Positions 20,347 through 30,894 of a DNA stretch of 64,000 nt are shown here, piece after piece. Origin of the DNA: Montifringilla adamsi (taxonomy: Eukaryota > Chordata > Aves > Passeriformes > Passeridae); the NCBI GenBank assembly GCA_017590115.1, contig JAGGNK010006559.1, forward strand, positions 1,569,054 to 1,633,053. The letters run 5' to 3'. The notes beneath the pieces are model-generated. The model was not told the DNA's origin and made no database searches. It saw nothing but the letters and a program-made list of their open reading frames with translations. The translations under genes and the position numbers were made by a program. How positions within the stretch are numbered: position 1 is the first letter of the stretch; every line of letters begins with the position of its first letter.

Positions 20347-20633
20347 GTGAGGCTGGAGGGATGGCGGGGGCTGCGAGCCGAGCTTTTGGGATAGCGTTTG
20401 GGGCAAAAGGGAGCGTGGAATTGAAATAGTTCGGCTCCTGGTGCTTTCGGGGAGCTGTGGGTGTCTGGTTCTGCTGTGGGGTTTTGCAATGCCCACTGTC
20501 AGAATTTCATGTTATTTGGTGCAAATGCAGCAGGCTCGAGCGGTGCCTCTTTGGGGTTGCCTCGCTCACGTCAGTGGAGCTGCTTTGCTGTGACGTGTGG
20601 CTGTATTTTAATTTTTCCAACCTGTTTTCGCAG

Positions 20634-20763
20634 GGACAGTGCTGTGTGAGTCAGACGCCAGGATGGCACTTGCAGAACCAGTCTCTGTGGCTTATTGCAA
20701 TTCAGCTCTTCAAGGGAGCTGTGAGGTGGCAGGGGAAGATGTGCTGCTCAACTCTTCACCCAG
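20634..20763 (+). CDS. ACSBG2: ACSBG2 coding exon 1 (start codon exon)
   Basis: Acceptor CCTGTTTTCGCAG before 20,634, donor CCCAG|GTTGGT after 20,763. The ATG at 20,663 (context CCAGGATGG) gives MALAEPVSVAYC... for 33 codons plus two bases. The next exon continues this frame without a stop, the main reason for choosing this start over the downstream ATG at 22,828. The encoded segment is low-complexity and outside the catalytic core. The donor +3/+4 TG is non-optimal. Confidence 0.8.
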
Positions 20764-22784
20764 GTTGGTCTAATTTAGGATTTTATTTGGGATTTATTTG
20801 TCTATTTAGGATTTTATTTACCCTGTTGTGAGCTGTACATAAAATTGTATTCTACCATGCTTACTTTGATTAATTAAAACGATTTTGGAAGAGCCCTGCC
20901 TCCGCAGAGAACAGCTCGTATGCAGTACCTACACTGATCTCAAACTCCTGCTGGTAAGAGGCTGCTTAGATTTACAGACTAAAGAGCAGATTAGGGTCTA
21001 TATCTCACCACAGCATAATGGGATCTAGCTAAGTAAAACATCTTTACCTGAATTTTTTGGGGCTGCCTTGAACTACATGTCGTAAGGGGGAGAGAAAGAT
21101 TACTTGAATGACTGTGAGGGAAATAGTTGGGGCTTTTCTGCTCATATTACTGGGTCATTTGCATGCTTTGATCATAAAAGCTGGTGGAGAAATGGTGCAG
21201 AACTATTGCAACTGAGGATTAATTTGTGCTGAAAAATGTTCTCAATAATGAGGAGGGAGTACAGAGGTGGGAACATCTCATAATCCCCTTGGGGAAAATA
21301 AAGAAATTATTTACTCAGCCCTGGTTGCTGGCTTGCAGATTAGTTCAGAGAAGCGGTTCTGCTTTAGAGCAGGACATGTGATCAGCCATGTCAGATCTTC
21401 CCTGGGCCTTGAACCTCCTCATACCCAAAGCAGTCATAGCTGTGTGTTCCCTAGAAATTCAGAATACATGTAGATTACAGGGAAGAGATTTCCCCTTATG
21501 CTGAAATTCACACAGTGCCTGTGCTGGTTGTCTTGTCTCTGGCCTGGTAGAAAGGAAGTAAAAGGTGGAACTTGGTGGGAGCCCTGCCTGGCTCAGGCTG
21601 AGGAGTTTGTGTGAGCCCAGAGGAGCTCTCACCTGTGTGCAGTGTGATGTGATGGGCTCCTTTCTGCCCAGAGCTGCTCCTCCAGTGTTTGGGGTTATTG
21701 TGATGTCAGGACCCTTCTGGAAGAGCCTGGGCTTGGTGCTGCAGGTGCTGCTGTTGAGAAGGGAAAACACCAGCCTGGAGGAACAACACCTGAGTGATGG
21801 GCTGAGGCAAAGGGCCTGGTAGGGCCAGGCAGGATGGAAAGTTTGGGTCTCTGCAGTGAAACCTTAACTCAGCTAAAACTCAGACATCAATGGTCCTGGC
21901 AGAGCATTGCCCAGGGCAGGGAACACGCTGCCTGCTTGGAGGGTGGGATTCCCAAATCTCACTGGGTCTGGCTTCCAGCTCCTGCTCTCAAGTGGGATAT
22001 GAGCCGTGATTTTCCCTCAGGACACGAGCCTTGATTATCCCTCACCTTCCTCATTAGGGCTGTGAGACAGTCCAGCTTGGAAAGGGATGGAGTAAGAACA
22101 GTTTTGCAAGCAGGCAAGTGGTGCTTCACCAGCTTCTGCAAGGCTGAAAGTGAAAGGACAGCTCAGCTGGGAGGAGTGGCTGAAGCACACAGGGATGAGC
22201 CTGTTTCTCTTTCTTCCCAAGCGTCTGGTGGGAGCCCTGGTTTTAATAGGAATACCTAAGCACAAGATTTCCTGTTAAATCAATTTCCTGCTCTTTTGCA
22301 GGAAATCTCCGTGGGTTTCCCCATGGGGTGACTCCAGAGTGTCCCCAGGGCCGCCCCTGTTGTTGGACTCACGTATTGCAAACAGGAGATGAGTTCCAGA
22401 TCCAAGTGTCCCTTCCTGCCCCCCTTCTCCTCCTCCTCCCAGCTGCAGACTCTTTATTCCAGACACCTGGAGCAGCCTTTAGGAATTAAATGATGGCTGT
22501 TTTTAGGATAATGTTTATGCATTCTTCTGCAGCTTGTCTGCAATGAAAGCTGCAATTAGGACAACACTTGTGTTCAAAACCAGCACAGGCAGAGCTTGAA
22601 CACTTGGAGTGAGCTGTTCCATCGCTGGGGCCATGCAGGGCAGTGAATTAATAAATTCACCTGCAAAACATCAGGAATCACTCTGACGTCCAAGGACTGA
22701 GTGACATTAAGGGATGGAGCAAACCTGCCTGTGGCAGGCAGCCCTCAGTGTTCTCATCCAGGGATAATTCCTTTTGCCTTGCAG
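20764..22784 (+). other. ACSBG2: ACSBG2 intron, nothing further seen
   Basis: No extra exon, repeat array or CR1 is evident in this 2-kb intron. Confidence 0.6.
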
Positions 22785-22864
22785 AACTGCTGAGCCACAC
22801 AACAGCGAGCCAGGGGAGGATTCCAAGATGGAGAGATATCAGGTGAACTCACTCGGTCCCAAAG
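22785..22864 (+). CDS. ACSBG2: ACSBG2 coding exon 2
   Basis: Acceptor CTTTTGCCTTGCAG and donor CAAAG|GTGAGT. Reads RTAEPHNSEPGEDSKMERYQ then VNSLGPK in the frame set by exon 1 (residues 34-60). An internal ATG at 22,828 could start a shorter protein of about 676 residues, closer to the mammalian length. Confidence 0.85.
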
Positions 22865-23397
22865 GTGAGTGGATGAAGTCTGGGGACTGTGGGGTGCCTG
22901 AAATTATTATTGCAATGAGAGAGGGATTTGTCAAACCATGACAATGGAAGAGGCAGCTCAGGTTGCAGGAAGGGTTGTGCAGAAGTGCCTGGAACTCAGA
23001 CTTTAAAGCACAGCTGTGTTTCAAGGGTTAAATAAGCAGTGTCAGTGCCTGGTGCTCATCTACCAGGTACCAGTGTCCTGCTTTCAGTCCTCCTTAGAAG
23101 ACAAAAAAATTAAAAATAGTAGAGTATAAGATGCAGGAAACTTTCACCTTACCAGTACAAGAGCCTTAGGGCAGCAGAGCAGGTTAGAGGGGATGTGAGT
23201 GGAAAATATTGAGGCTTCTAGTCTAAAATACTGGGGCTCACATGGCAAAATTGCCATGAAGAAAGGGTCAACAAAGGGGTGTGGGAGAGGGTGTAACAAC
23301 ATTTGCTTTCATGTGCTTGAGACTTGTATTTGTATTGCTGTTATGGCAGCAGGAAATTTGTAAATCTAAGATGCTGAACACTTTCCTTTCAAAGCAG

Positions 23398-23639
23398 CCT
23401 TCTCCTCTCCTGGCTCCCGTGTGTGGACATCACGTTGTGATGGGGAGGTCAGGCTGAGGATGGAAGAGCAGGGCCCTGGCAGCGAGGCCCCAAAGACTGT
23501 GCACCAGCTCTTTCAGGAAAGTGTCAACAAGTACAGTGACTATTATGCCCTGGCATCCAAAAAAGATGGCAGGTGGATAAAGCTGACGTATAAGATGTAC
23601 TATGATGAGTGCTGGAAAGCAGCCAAAAGCTTTCTGAAG
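23398..23639 (+). CDS. ACSBG2: ACSBG2 coding exon 3
   Basis: Encodes about residues 61-141, including VWTSRCDGEVRLRM, which aligns with the LWTTCRDGEVLLRL stretch of the human enzyme, and the start of the AMP-binding domain (YYALASKKDGRW). The acceptor is a tandem AAGCAG: cutting after the first AG (exon from 23,395) adds one alanine. Donor CTGAAG|GTAAGA. Confidence 0.95.
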
Positions 23640-23670
23640 GTAAGAGTTTGTTGAGTTCTCTTTGGCATAT

Positions 23671-23900
23671 TCATAGAATCCTAAAAACAGCATGGTTTGG
23701 GTTGGAAGGGACCTTAAAGCCCATCCAGTGCCACCCCTGCCATGGCAGGGACACCTTCCACTGTCCCAGGCTGCTCCCAGCCCTGTCCAGCCTGGCCTTG
23801 GGCACTGCCAGGGATCCAGGGGCAGCCACAGCTGCTCTGGGCACCCTGTGCCAGGGCCTGCCCACCCTGCCAGGGAACAATTCCTGCCCAATATCTGATG
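23671..23900 (-). mobile_element. CR1 3' end in ACSBG2 intron (minus strand)
   Basis: ATAGAATCCTAAAAACAGC start (degraded terminal repeat), then GGTTTGGGTTGGAAGGGACC, TGCCATGGCAGGGACACC, GCTGCTCTGGGCACCCTG and GGGAACAATTCCTGCCC. It begins about 30 bases after the donor of coding exon 3 and runs against the gene. Confidence 0.9.
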
Positions 23901-24937
23901 TAAATCTCTCTTCGTTTAAATTAAAACTTGTTCTCCCTCTTCCTACCATTGTGTCAAAACAAAACAAATGAAACACTATGTCAAAACAAAACAAAGTCAA
24001 GCTTAATGTTCACTCATTTAAGTGCTGGAATGGCTGCAGTCAAGTCTATCTATCTTAAATCTGCAAATTCCTTGAATGCAGATGAATTTTACAGTGACAG
24101 GGAAATACCTGAACATGCTATGGATACCTTGGTATTTAATTTTTTTGACAGTTGCTTCCACATTTAACCAAGAAAAAAAGCATGTAAGACAACATTTCAA
24201 GTGAGATGTTTGAGGTGTATGGCAAACCTGGACACTGCCCCTCCAGAGGCTTGGAAAGGTTCATCTTTCTAAGAAAAAAAGGGATGCTTACAAACCAGGC
24301 TTAAGTGTCCCACATGGCCCAGCCTTTTGATTGTACTGCTGGGATTAGGAGACTTGGAGACAGAGACAAACAGCACCTGTTTTTACTGTTGGGATCAAGT
24401 CTTATCTCTTCAAGGTAAAGCCAGCCTGGTTTTACTCCTGTGGTGGGATCTTCCTCTCTGGGGCAAAACCAGAGTCTGGCTGAGGGAGTTGAAGACTGGG
24501 ACTCCAAGAGCTGGAATTTCATATCCAAGTGTGACTGCCACTGGAGTTTGTTGCTCTGGAGTTATTGATATCTGACATTCCCAGCTTGTACCAAATGTCC
24601 CAGGAGGTGTTGTCTGATTTCACCTCTCACCTCCTCACTCCCAGCCCAAGGGGAGCTGGTAACTCCCTAGGCTGCAGGTATATATTCCTGTGAGTGAATT
24701 CCAGTGAGCCTGTCTTTCCAAGGGCAGACCTCAGCAAATCCCTGTTTTCCTGCCCACTTACAGTGGGATAGTGCTGTGAAACTTTCACTGCTTCCATCCT
24801 GGCTCCTGGGGAGTTATTCAGTGTAAGAACATGAACTCTTCCCTCAGTGCTGTGCTCCCAGCAGAGATCTGCAAATGATGCCTGAGCTTTGTCCAGAGGA
24901 GAAGGCAGGCTGCTGTAATGCCATCTCTTGTTTACAG
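23901..24937 (+). other. ACSBG2: ACSBG2 intron remainder, no feature seen
   Basis: No exon or known repeat recognised. Introns 25,027-25,558, 25,680-26,132, 26,214-26,769, 27,588-28,144 and 28,327-28,582 are likewise plain. Confidence 0.5.
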
Positions 24938-25026
24938 CTGGGGCTGGAGCGTTTCCATGGAGTGGGCATCCTGGGATTTAATTCTGCTGAGTGGTTCATT
25001 GCTGACATTGGAGCCATCCTTGCAGG
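24938..25026 (+). CDS. ACSBG2: ACSBG2 coding exon 4
   Basis: Acceptor CTCTTGTTTACAG, donor GCAGG|GTAAGA. Encodes LGLERFHGVGILGFNSAEWF plus IADIGAILA, nearly identical to mammalian ACSBG2. Confidence 0.97.
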
Positions 25027-25558
25027 GTAAGACTCTTGTTTCTTGCCATGCATTTTGCTTTGGCAGGCAGAGAGTGACTGCAGTATTCACATGAGAAGCA
25101 GGTTTTGATTAAAACCCCAGTAAACCAAACAAAAAACACCCCAAACCAAATTGCTTAGATTTGGATTTAAGGTAGATAGAAGCTGAACTATTTCATAATG
25201 AATTAATGAGGCAAAATTAAAATACTTTCTTTTAGCCAGCTGCTTCTCTCAAAATAAGATGACCAATAAGTTAATCTAAAAGCATTCTTATGTACACAGT
25301 GATTAAGGAAATACCAGAGAATCCCATGGCTGGACTGTGATATCTGCCTTCCACATGAGATATTTTGGTCCCTTGCACCACTCTTGACATTTCCCATGCC
25401 CCAGAACAGAATCTTTCCTCTTGGAATTAAGCTCTCCTCTTTTTGTTGTTATTTTATGGGATATTGTTCTTAAAGTTTTTTTCTCTGAAATTTGCCAGCA
25501 ACTCTGCTTGTCCCCTAACTCTGTTTTGCTTTTCTGTTCTGTTTTTTCCCTTTTCCAG

Positions 25559-25679
25559 GGGATTTGCTGTTGGGATCTACACTACAAACTCTCCTGAGGC
25601 CTGTCATTACGTAGCAGAGAACTGCAGTGCCAACATTATAGTGGTGGAAAACCATAAACAGCTGCAGAAAATCTTAGAA
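25559..25679 (+). CDS. ACSBG2: ACSBG2 coding exon 5
   Basis: Acceptor CCCTTTTCCAG, donor TAGAA|GTAATT. Encodes GGFAVGIYTTNSPEACHYV through ENHKQLQKILE, part of the N-terminal adenylation subdomain. Confidence 0.97.
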
Positions 25680-26132
25680 GTAATTATGTTTTTTAGATGG
25701 CTGGGGGTTACAGCAACCTGTTGACAGATGTGGGAGGGAAAAATGCTGTGGGAGGGCATTACCTGAGGGGAGTGCTGAGTCTGAGAGCAGAGGTGAATTC
25801 CTTGTGTGCTCCCTGCTCCAGCCACTTGAGCTGTCACTGGCACTGTGTCTCACAAGAGGTTAAGTGGTGCTTTCACTTCTTAAAAGCCTTGGGCTTAAAA
25901 TAGAAGAAGCCAAAATGAACAATTGAGCATCCTCTAGGTTGTCTGGCACCATCCCAGCTCAAATTATGACTGTTTCTCGTGAGGCAAACCCATTCTTTCA
26001 GGAGCACAGATGGGATTCTCTTGGCTTCACATAAAAGTGGTGAATCTGAGGAGCGTGCTAAGTGGGGTTACAGGGGTCTAAAAGGGACAAGCAGCATTTG
26101 CTCTTTCTCACAAATCTCCCTTCTTAACACAG

Positions 26133-26213
26133 ATTGAGCACAGACTACCTCATCTGAAGGGCATTGTCCAGTATGGGGAGGAGATCAAAGAGAAGAGACC
26201 AAATCTGTACTCG
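26133..26213 (+). CDS. ACSBG2: ACSBG2 coding exon 6
   Basis: Acceptor TTCTTAACACAG, donor TACTCG|GTAAGT. 27 codons, IEHRLPHLKGIVQYGEEIKE and on, both ends in phase 0. Confidence 0.93.
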
Positions 26214-26769
26214 GTAAGTCCTGGGCTTCTTCACGGCTTCTAAGTGCTGGCTGTGTTCAGCTGGTGGCTGCAAGTACCTGTCACCTGCCCTGGGGCCTTG
26301 AACATCTGGTGGGTGACATCCCTGTCCATGGCAGGGCCTTGGAGTGAGATGATCTTTAAGGTCCCTTCCAAGCCAAACCAGCCTGGGGTTGTGTGACTGT
26401 GATCCCCTGAGCTGGTGTTGGCTGTGGTGGGCAGGAGATGTCTGCTGTTGTTGTGTCTGCTGTTGCTGTTGTGCAACCTGGATAATCCATGTTGTAAGGG
26501 GGCTGCTGACCTTTGGCAGACACCTTGGGCCCCACAGTTATTCCAGGGAGTTGCTACAGAGCTGTAAAGCTGCTGGGGGTGGATCTGTCTCCTTTCTGCT
26601 TCTCCCTGTGTCAGCCGGGAAACACTGTGGGGTGACAATGTGGGTTTACAGCCTCTTCCAGAAGTCTGGACAGGGAGAACAGCTTCATTCTCTTGGTGTG
26701 TAGCAAAGAGTTCCCTTTTTCCTGTGGGTGATACCTTACAAAAGGACTGAGCTCTTCTGTTCTCTGCAG

Positions 26770-26919
26770 TGGAGGGAGTTCATGGAGCTGGGCAGGGACG
26801 TGCCGGACTCGCAGCTCCACGAGATCATCGCGTCCCAGAAACCCAACCAGTGCTGCACCCTCATCTACACCTCGGGCACCACGGGGCAGCCCAAGGGCGT
26901 CATGCTCAGCCACGACAAC
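26770..26919 (+). CDS. ACSBG2: ACSBG2 coding exon 7 (ATP P-loop)
   Basis: Acceptor CTGTTCTCTGCAG, donor GACAAC|GTGAGT. 50 codons ending in [20 protein letters not shown], the AMP-binding signature that holds the ATP phosphates. It is more GC-rich than neighbouring exons. Confidence 0.98.
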
Positions 26920-26939
26920 GTGAGTGCCCAGTGCCACCC

Positions 26940-27300
26940 CAGGGGTGCTGAGGGAGAACATCCTGAGCTGGGAGGGACCCCCAGGGATGCTCAGCCCAGC
27001 CCCTGTCCCTGCCCAGCCACCCCAACAAGCCCACCCTGAGCACCCCTGGCAGCGCTGTCCAAACGCTCCTGGAGCTCTGGCAGCCTTGGGGGCGGGACCA
27101 TTCCCTGGGCAGCCTGGGCAGTGCCAGCACCCTCGGGGGCAAGAACCTTTCCCTGAGCTCCATGCCAAGCCCTGGCACAGCTCCAGCCCTTCCTGGGATG
27201 CTGTCCCTGTCCCAGAGCACAGCTCAGCCCCTGCCCCTCTGCCTCCCCTGGGGAGGAGCTGCAGCCCCCGAGGAGCCTCCCCTCAGTCTCCTGTGCTCCA
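26940..27300 (-). mobile_element. CR1 of a second subtype in ACSBG2 intron (minus strand)
   Basis: GAACATCCTGAGCTGGGAGGG, GATGCTCAGCCCAGCCCCTG, GCGCTGTCCAAACGCTCC, ACCATTCCCTGGGCAGCC and AAGAACCTTTCCCTGAGC. It starts about 20-25 bases after the donor of exon 7 and fills most of that intron. Close relatives: 32,232, 38,545 and 56,785. Confidence 0.85.
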
Positions 27301-27410
27301 GCTGAACGAGCCAAGTGCTGCTGTTGAGATCCCAGGATGCTGTAGCTGTGTTGTGCCTTGTGTGTTCTGTGCTGTCCCTGCTCTGAAGCCCCTGTGGGTT
27401 CCTGTTGCAG

Positions 27411-27587
27411 CTGACGTGGACAGCGGTGGTGGCTGCGCGCTCCATCATGCTGAGTGATGCCCACAACAGGCAGGAGGAGGTGGTCAGCTACCTGCCCCTC
27501 AGCCACATTGCTGCACAAATGTGTGATATTTGGGCAGCCATGGCCCTCGGAGTGCAAGTTTACTTTGCCCAACCAGATGCATTGAAG
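27411..27587 (+). CDS. ACSBG2: ACSBG2 coding exon 8
   Basis: Acceptor TTCCTGTTGCAG, donor TTGAAG|GTAAAA. 59 codons with EEVVSYLPLSHIAAQM and VYFAQPDALK, both diagnostic for bubblegum enzymes. Confidence 0.97.
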
Positions 27588-28144
27588 GTAAAAAAATAAG
27601 ATAATAAACTTATTCTCATCCACCTGCTTGAGCTGGGGTGGGTGCTTGAAACAAGGCTGTGATATCTTGTGGTTCTGTCAGCTTTCCTGACTGGGTTTAC
27701 TTTTCCCACTGACCAGCTGCCCCTGTTGGTTTGACTGGAGCCTGACCTTCACCTTTTGCTTCAGTCACAAACTGGGAGAAGCTGACCCAGCACTTCAGAA
27801 CTGGGATCTGCTGAGTTCTTACCTGACACCTGGTGCCACATGAAGAACTGGTTGAGCAACAGCCTTGTGTTTGCTCTGCCCACATTGCACCATGGCCCCA
27901 GCTAAACCTGAGTCCTGACTAAAGGATTCTTGTGTCAATGCTGGCACTGAAAGCATCGACCCTTGTTCCCTTCCCAGTTCCCACTGGAATGCCTCAGGGG
28001 TTCCCTTCTCTTGGTGGTGCTGCAAAAAACAAACAATTCCTCAAAACTGATGGCAGACTCCCAAGTTTTTGCTAGTGACCAGTACTGACCTGAAGTCTGC
28101 AGTGAATCACTTCTAAAAACTGCATTAAATCCTGCTTCTCTCAG

Positions 28145-28326
28145 GGCAGCTTGGTGGAGACCCTGCGAGAAGTGAGGCCAACTGCTTTTTTGGGAGTTCC
28201 TCGTGTCTGGGAAAAAATGGAAGAGAAAATGAAATCTGTGGGCATGAAAGCGTCCGCGCTCCGAAGGAGAGTGGCAGTGTGGGCCAAGGGAGTGGGGCTG
28301 CAGACCAACCTCAAGAGGATGAATGG
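28145..28326 (+). CDS. ACSBG2: ACSBG2 coding exon 9
   Basis: Acceptor CCTGCTTCTCTCAG, donor AATGG|GTAATT. Encodes GSLVETLREVRPTAFLGVPR and VWEKMEEKM, then a basic helix rich in Lys and Arg. Confidence 0.96.
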
Positions 28327-28582
28327 GTAATTATGAGCTACATTTCAGGGATGCTGATGAGTTTTAGGAGAACTTTCCTGTCAGATCATGGAATTTTTTT
28401 CCATCCAGGGTTTATATTCCATCCAGGATTATATCCTGTGACAGGCCAGTGTTGCTTGGACCTGAAGAGGAGCAGCAAGGGCTGGAGGGGGAAATAATCC
28501 ATTATTTTACTGAATGAACTGAAGCAGGATGAAGATAAAAGGAAGGAGGGGAGGAGTTGAGTGTGCCATTTTCCTGGTGCAG

Positions 28583-28816
28583 GTGCTCCGAGGAGCCGGT
28601 GAATTTCCGCCTGGCCAGGCAGCTGGTGTACAGGAAGGTGCGCAAGGCCATCGGGCTGGACCGCTGCACCAAGTGCTACACGGGGGCTGCTCCCATCACC
28701 AGAGAGACCCTGGAATTCTTTCTGAGCCTGAACATTCTCGTGCTGGAGCTCTATGGGATGAGTGAGAGCTCTGGGCCTCACACAGTCTCCCTACCTCACG
28801 CCTTCAGGCTCGGCAG
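28583..28816 (+). CDS. ACSBG2: ACSBG2 coding exon 10
   Basis: Acceptor TTTTCCTGGTGCAG, donor CGGCAG|GTGAGC. Contains YTGAAPITRETLEFFLSLN and LYGMSESSGPHTVS, the adenine-binding A5 region with the conserved Glu. Confidence 0.97.
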
Positions 28817-29383
28817 GTGAGCGCCTTCCTGGGAGGAGAGGGAGGGCACATCCATCTCTCCTGCTGCAGCTCATCCCCAGAGCCTTGCTGCCACTAAAAG
28901 GTCACTGGGGAGCCATGTCACAGGTGAAGAGATCTGCCAAGGGCAGCATCAGCAGGGATATGTGAAATTACAGGGTTCTGTGGAGCTGGGGAAGAAGTGA
29001 GGGGCTGGTGGGATGAAGGAAAAGTTGGTAACTCCAACCTACCCTTGGCTTCAATGGCAAATGACTAAAGGGTGCAGGGTGTCTTTGAACAGCTTGTTCA
29101 GTCTGCGCAGTGAAAGTTTGCTGCCAAGGACATAAATCTGCTCATTCAAAGCTCAGGTGTTGAGAACAATGAGTGCAAACCAGCAGGTGTGTGAGCACTG
29201 ATCTCTGCAATAACAACTCTTTCTGCAGCTGCCCTTACAAGAGCAGATGCCATTAAAGCTCTTTGCTGGAGCTGTTGTGCTAAAAAGCTGCTGGGCTTTG
29301 TTCAAACCCTTCAGCTTGAGAGGTGCTGCTGTAACTTCAGCTTGAATTCAGTTTAAAATAAATGAATCCTTGCTGTGTTTCAG
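28817..29383 (+). other. ACSBG2: ACSBG2 intron, nothing further seen
   Basis: No extra exon, repeat array or CR1 recognised. Confidence 0.5.
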
Positions 29384-29601
29384 CTGTGGGAAGGAGCTGG
29401 CGGGGTGTCACACCCTGATCCATCAACCAGACAAGGACGGCATTGGGGAGATCTGCTTCTCAGGAAGGCACATCTTCATGGGCTACCTGAACATGGAGGA
29501 CAAAACCAAAGAAGCCATCGATGAGGATGGCTGGCTGCACTCAGGGGACCTGGGCAAGCATGACAAGGATGGATTCCTCTTCATCACAGGCAGAATTAAA
29601 G
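29384..29601 (+). CDS. ACSBG2: ACSBG2 coding exon 11
   Basis: Acceptor TTGCTGTGTTTCAG, donor TTAAAG|GTAACA. Contains GIGEICFSGRHIFMGYLNME, GWLHSGDLG (ribose-binding Asp about 541) and ITGRIK with the canonical hinge-region Arg at about 556. Confidence 0.98.
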
Positions 29602-29639
29602 GTAACACATCCCTTGGCTTTATCTTGATGTTGTGCAGT

Positions 29640-29862
29640 GCTATGGAATCAGTGAGTTGTTGATGTTGGGAAAGACCCCATGGAGCCCAACTGTTCCCTC
29701 AGCACTGCCAAGGCCACCATAACCCATGTCCCCAGTTGCCCCATCTTTTAAATCCCTCCAGGGATGCAGGGGACTCCACCACTGCCCTGGGCAGCCTGTT
29801 CCAATGCTGAACAGTGAAGAAATTTTTCCCAATATTCAACTTAAACCTCCTCTGGTACAGGG
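29640..29862 (-). mobile_element. CR1 3' end in ACSBG2 intron (minus strand)
   Basis: TATGGAATCAGTGAGTTG start, then GGAAAGACCCCATGGAGCCC, CCACCACTGCCCTGGGCAGCC, TGTTCCAATGCTGAACAG and TTCAACTTAAACCTCCTCTGG. It begins about 40 bases after the donor of coding exon 11. Confidence 0.8.
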
Positions 29863-30754
29863 GACACTCTGCTGGTTGTGTGGTTATGACTTGCACAGAA
29901 GAATATTCAAATCCTTCTCCTCTTGGAGTTTCCACTTGAATGTGGCTGCAGGGTGTCCTGCCCTGTGGTGGGAGGAGAGAGGCAGGCTCTGGAGCCAGGG
30001 TGTGTTTGTAGAGTGAGGGAGAAGCCCTCTGATTTCAGCACCAGTGCAGTCAGTGCTTTGTGGGCTTGTTTTACCAGCAGCTCTCTCAGTTTCAGGAGCT
30101 TTGCTGGGTGACCTCCAAGGAAAACAGCAGCTTAACACTGTTGTGCAAGTGCCTTGTAGCAATGTGGCTCTTGGGACAGAGTTTGAGCAACTCCAGACAA
30201 AACCAACATCACTCAAGCCTTCAGCCCTCAAGAGGGAGAGGTGCTCATGTGAGGGCAGCTCTGAGGAACACGAAATTGAGCAGGGGGGCTCCCCTCTGCT
30301 CTGCAGCACACAGGGACCTCCTTTCACTTCAATTTCAATAATTTGGGTGCCAACTTAGGAGCCTTGGAGGCCCAGGTCTGTGCCAAGGGGCTCACCTGCA
30401 CTGCAAACACCCCTGGAGCACCAAGGCTGGGCTGTGTGTGAGCAGCTCCTGCTCCTCTCTCCAGGCCTGCTGCAGTCATGGGATCAGCACTGGGGCTGGA
30501 AAAGCCCTTTAAGATCACTGAGTACAGCACCCCCATCACTAAACCTCATTCCCTAGTGCCACATCCCCACATTTTGGGGCACTTTTGGGGATGGTCCCCC
30601 TGTGAGTTTCCCAGTCCTGGTGTTCTGCCTTCTCCAGCTCTGCTGACACGGACTCACTCTTTCATCCAGCAGACACAAAGGAGCAGTTGAGTTGTTGCAG
30701 ATTGTGGGAAGGGGAGAAGCTCCAAGCATTAATCAGGATTTGATTGTTTTCCAG
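29863..30754 (+). other. ACSBG2: ACSBG2 intron with a small CR1 remnant
   Basis: 30,475-30,640 carries weak minus-strand CR1 words (GGGGCTGGAAAAGCCC, CCCATCACTAAACC and TAGTGCCACATCCCCAC). The rest shows nothing recognisable. Confidence 0.5.
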
Positions 30755-30894
30755 AGCTCATCATCACTGCAGGAGGTGAGAACATTCCTCCTATTCCAAT
30801 TGAGGATGCTGTCAAGAGTGCTGTTCCCATCATCAGCAACGCCATGTTGGTTGGAGACAAAGCCAAATTCCTTTCTATGCTCCTGACACTAAAG
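30755..30894 (+). CDS. ACSBG2: ACSBG2 coding exon 12
   Basis: Acceptor GATTGTTTTCCAG, donor CTAAAG|GTAATG. Encodes [20 protein letters not shown] and [10 protein letters not shown], the start of the mobile C-terminal lid. Confidence 0.97.

Noticed and set aside
22828..22830. ATG at 22,828 as the main ACSBG2 start
   Set aside because: Possible for a short isoform, but the upstream ATG at 20,663 joins it in frame through two good splice junctions, so the longer form is preferred.
23430..24000. ORFs in the first large ACSBG2 intron rich in [20 protein letters not shown] text
   Set aside because: This is the translated CR1 3' end, which recurs at 18,700, 43,450 and 61,040; it is 3' untranslated LINE sequence.
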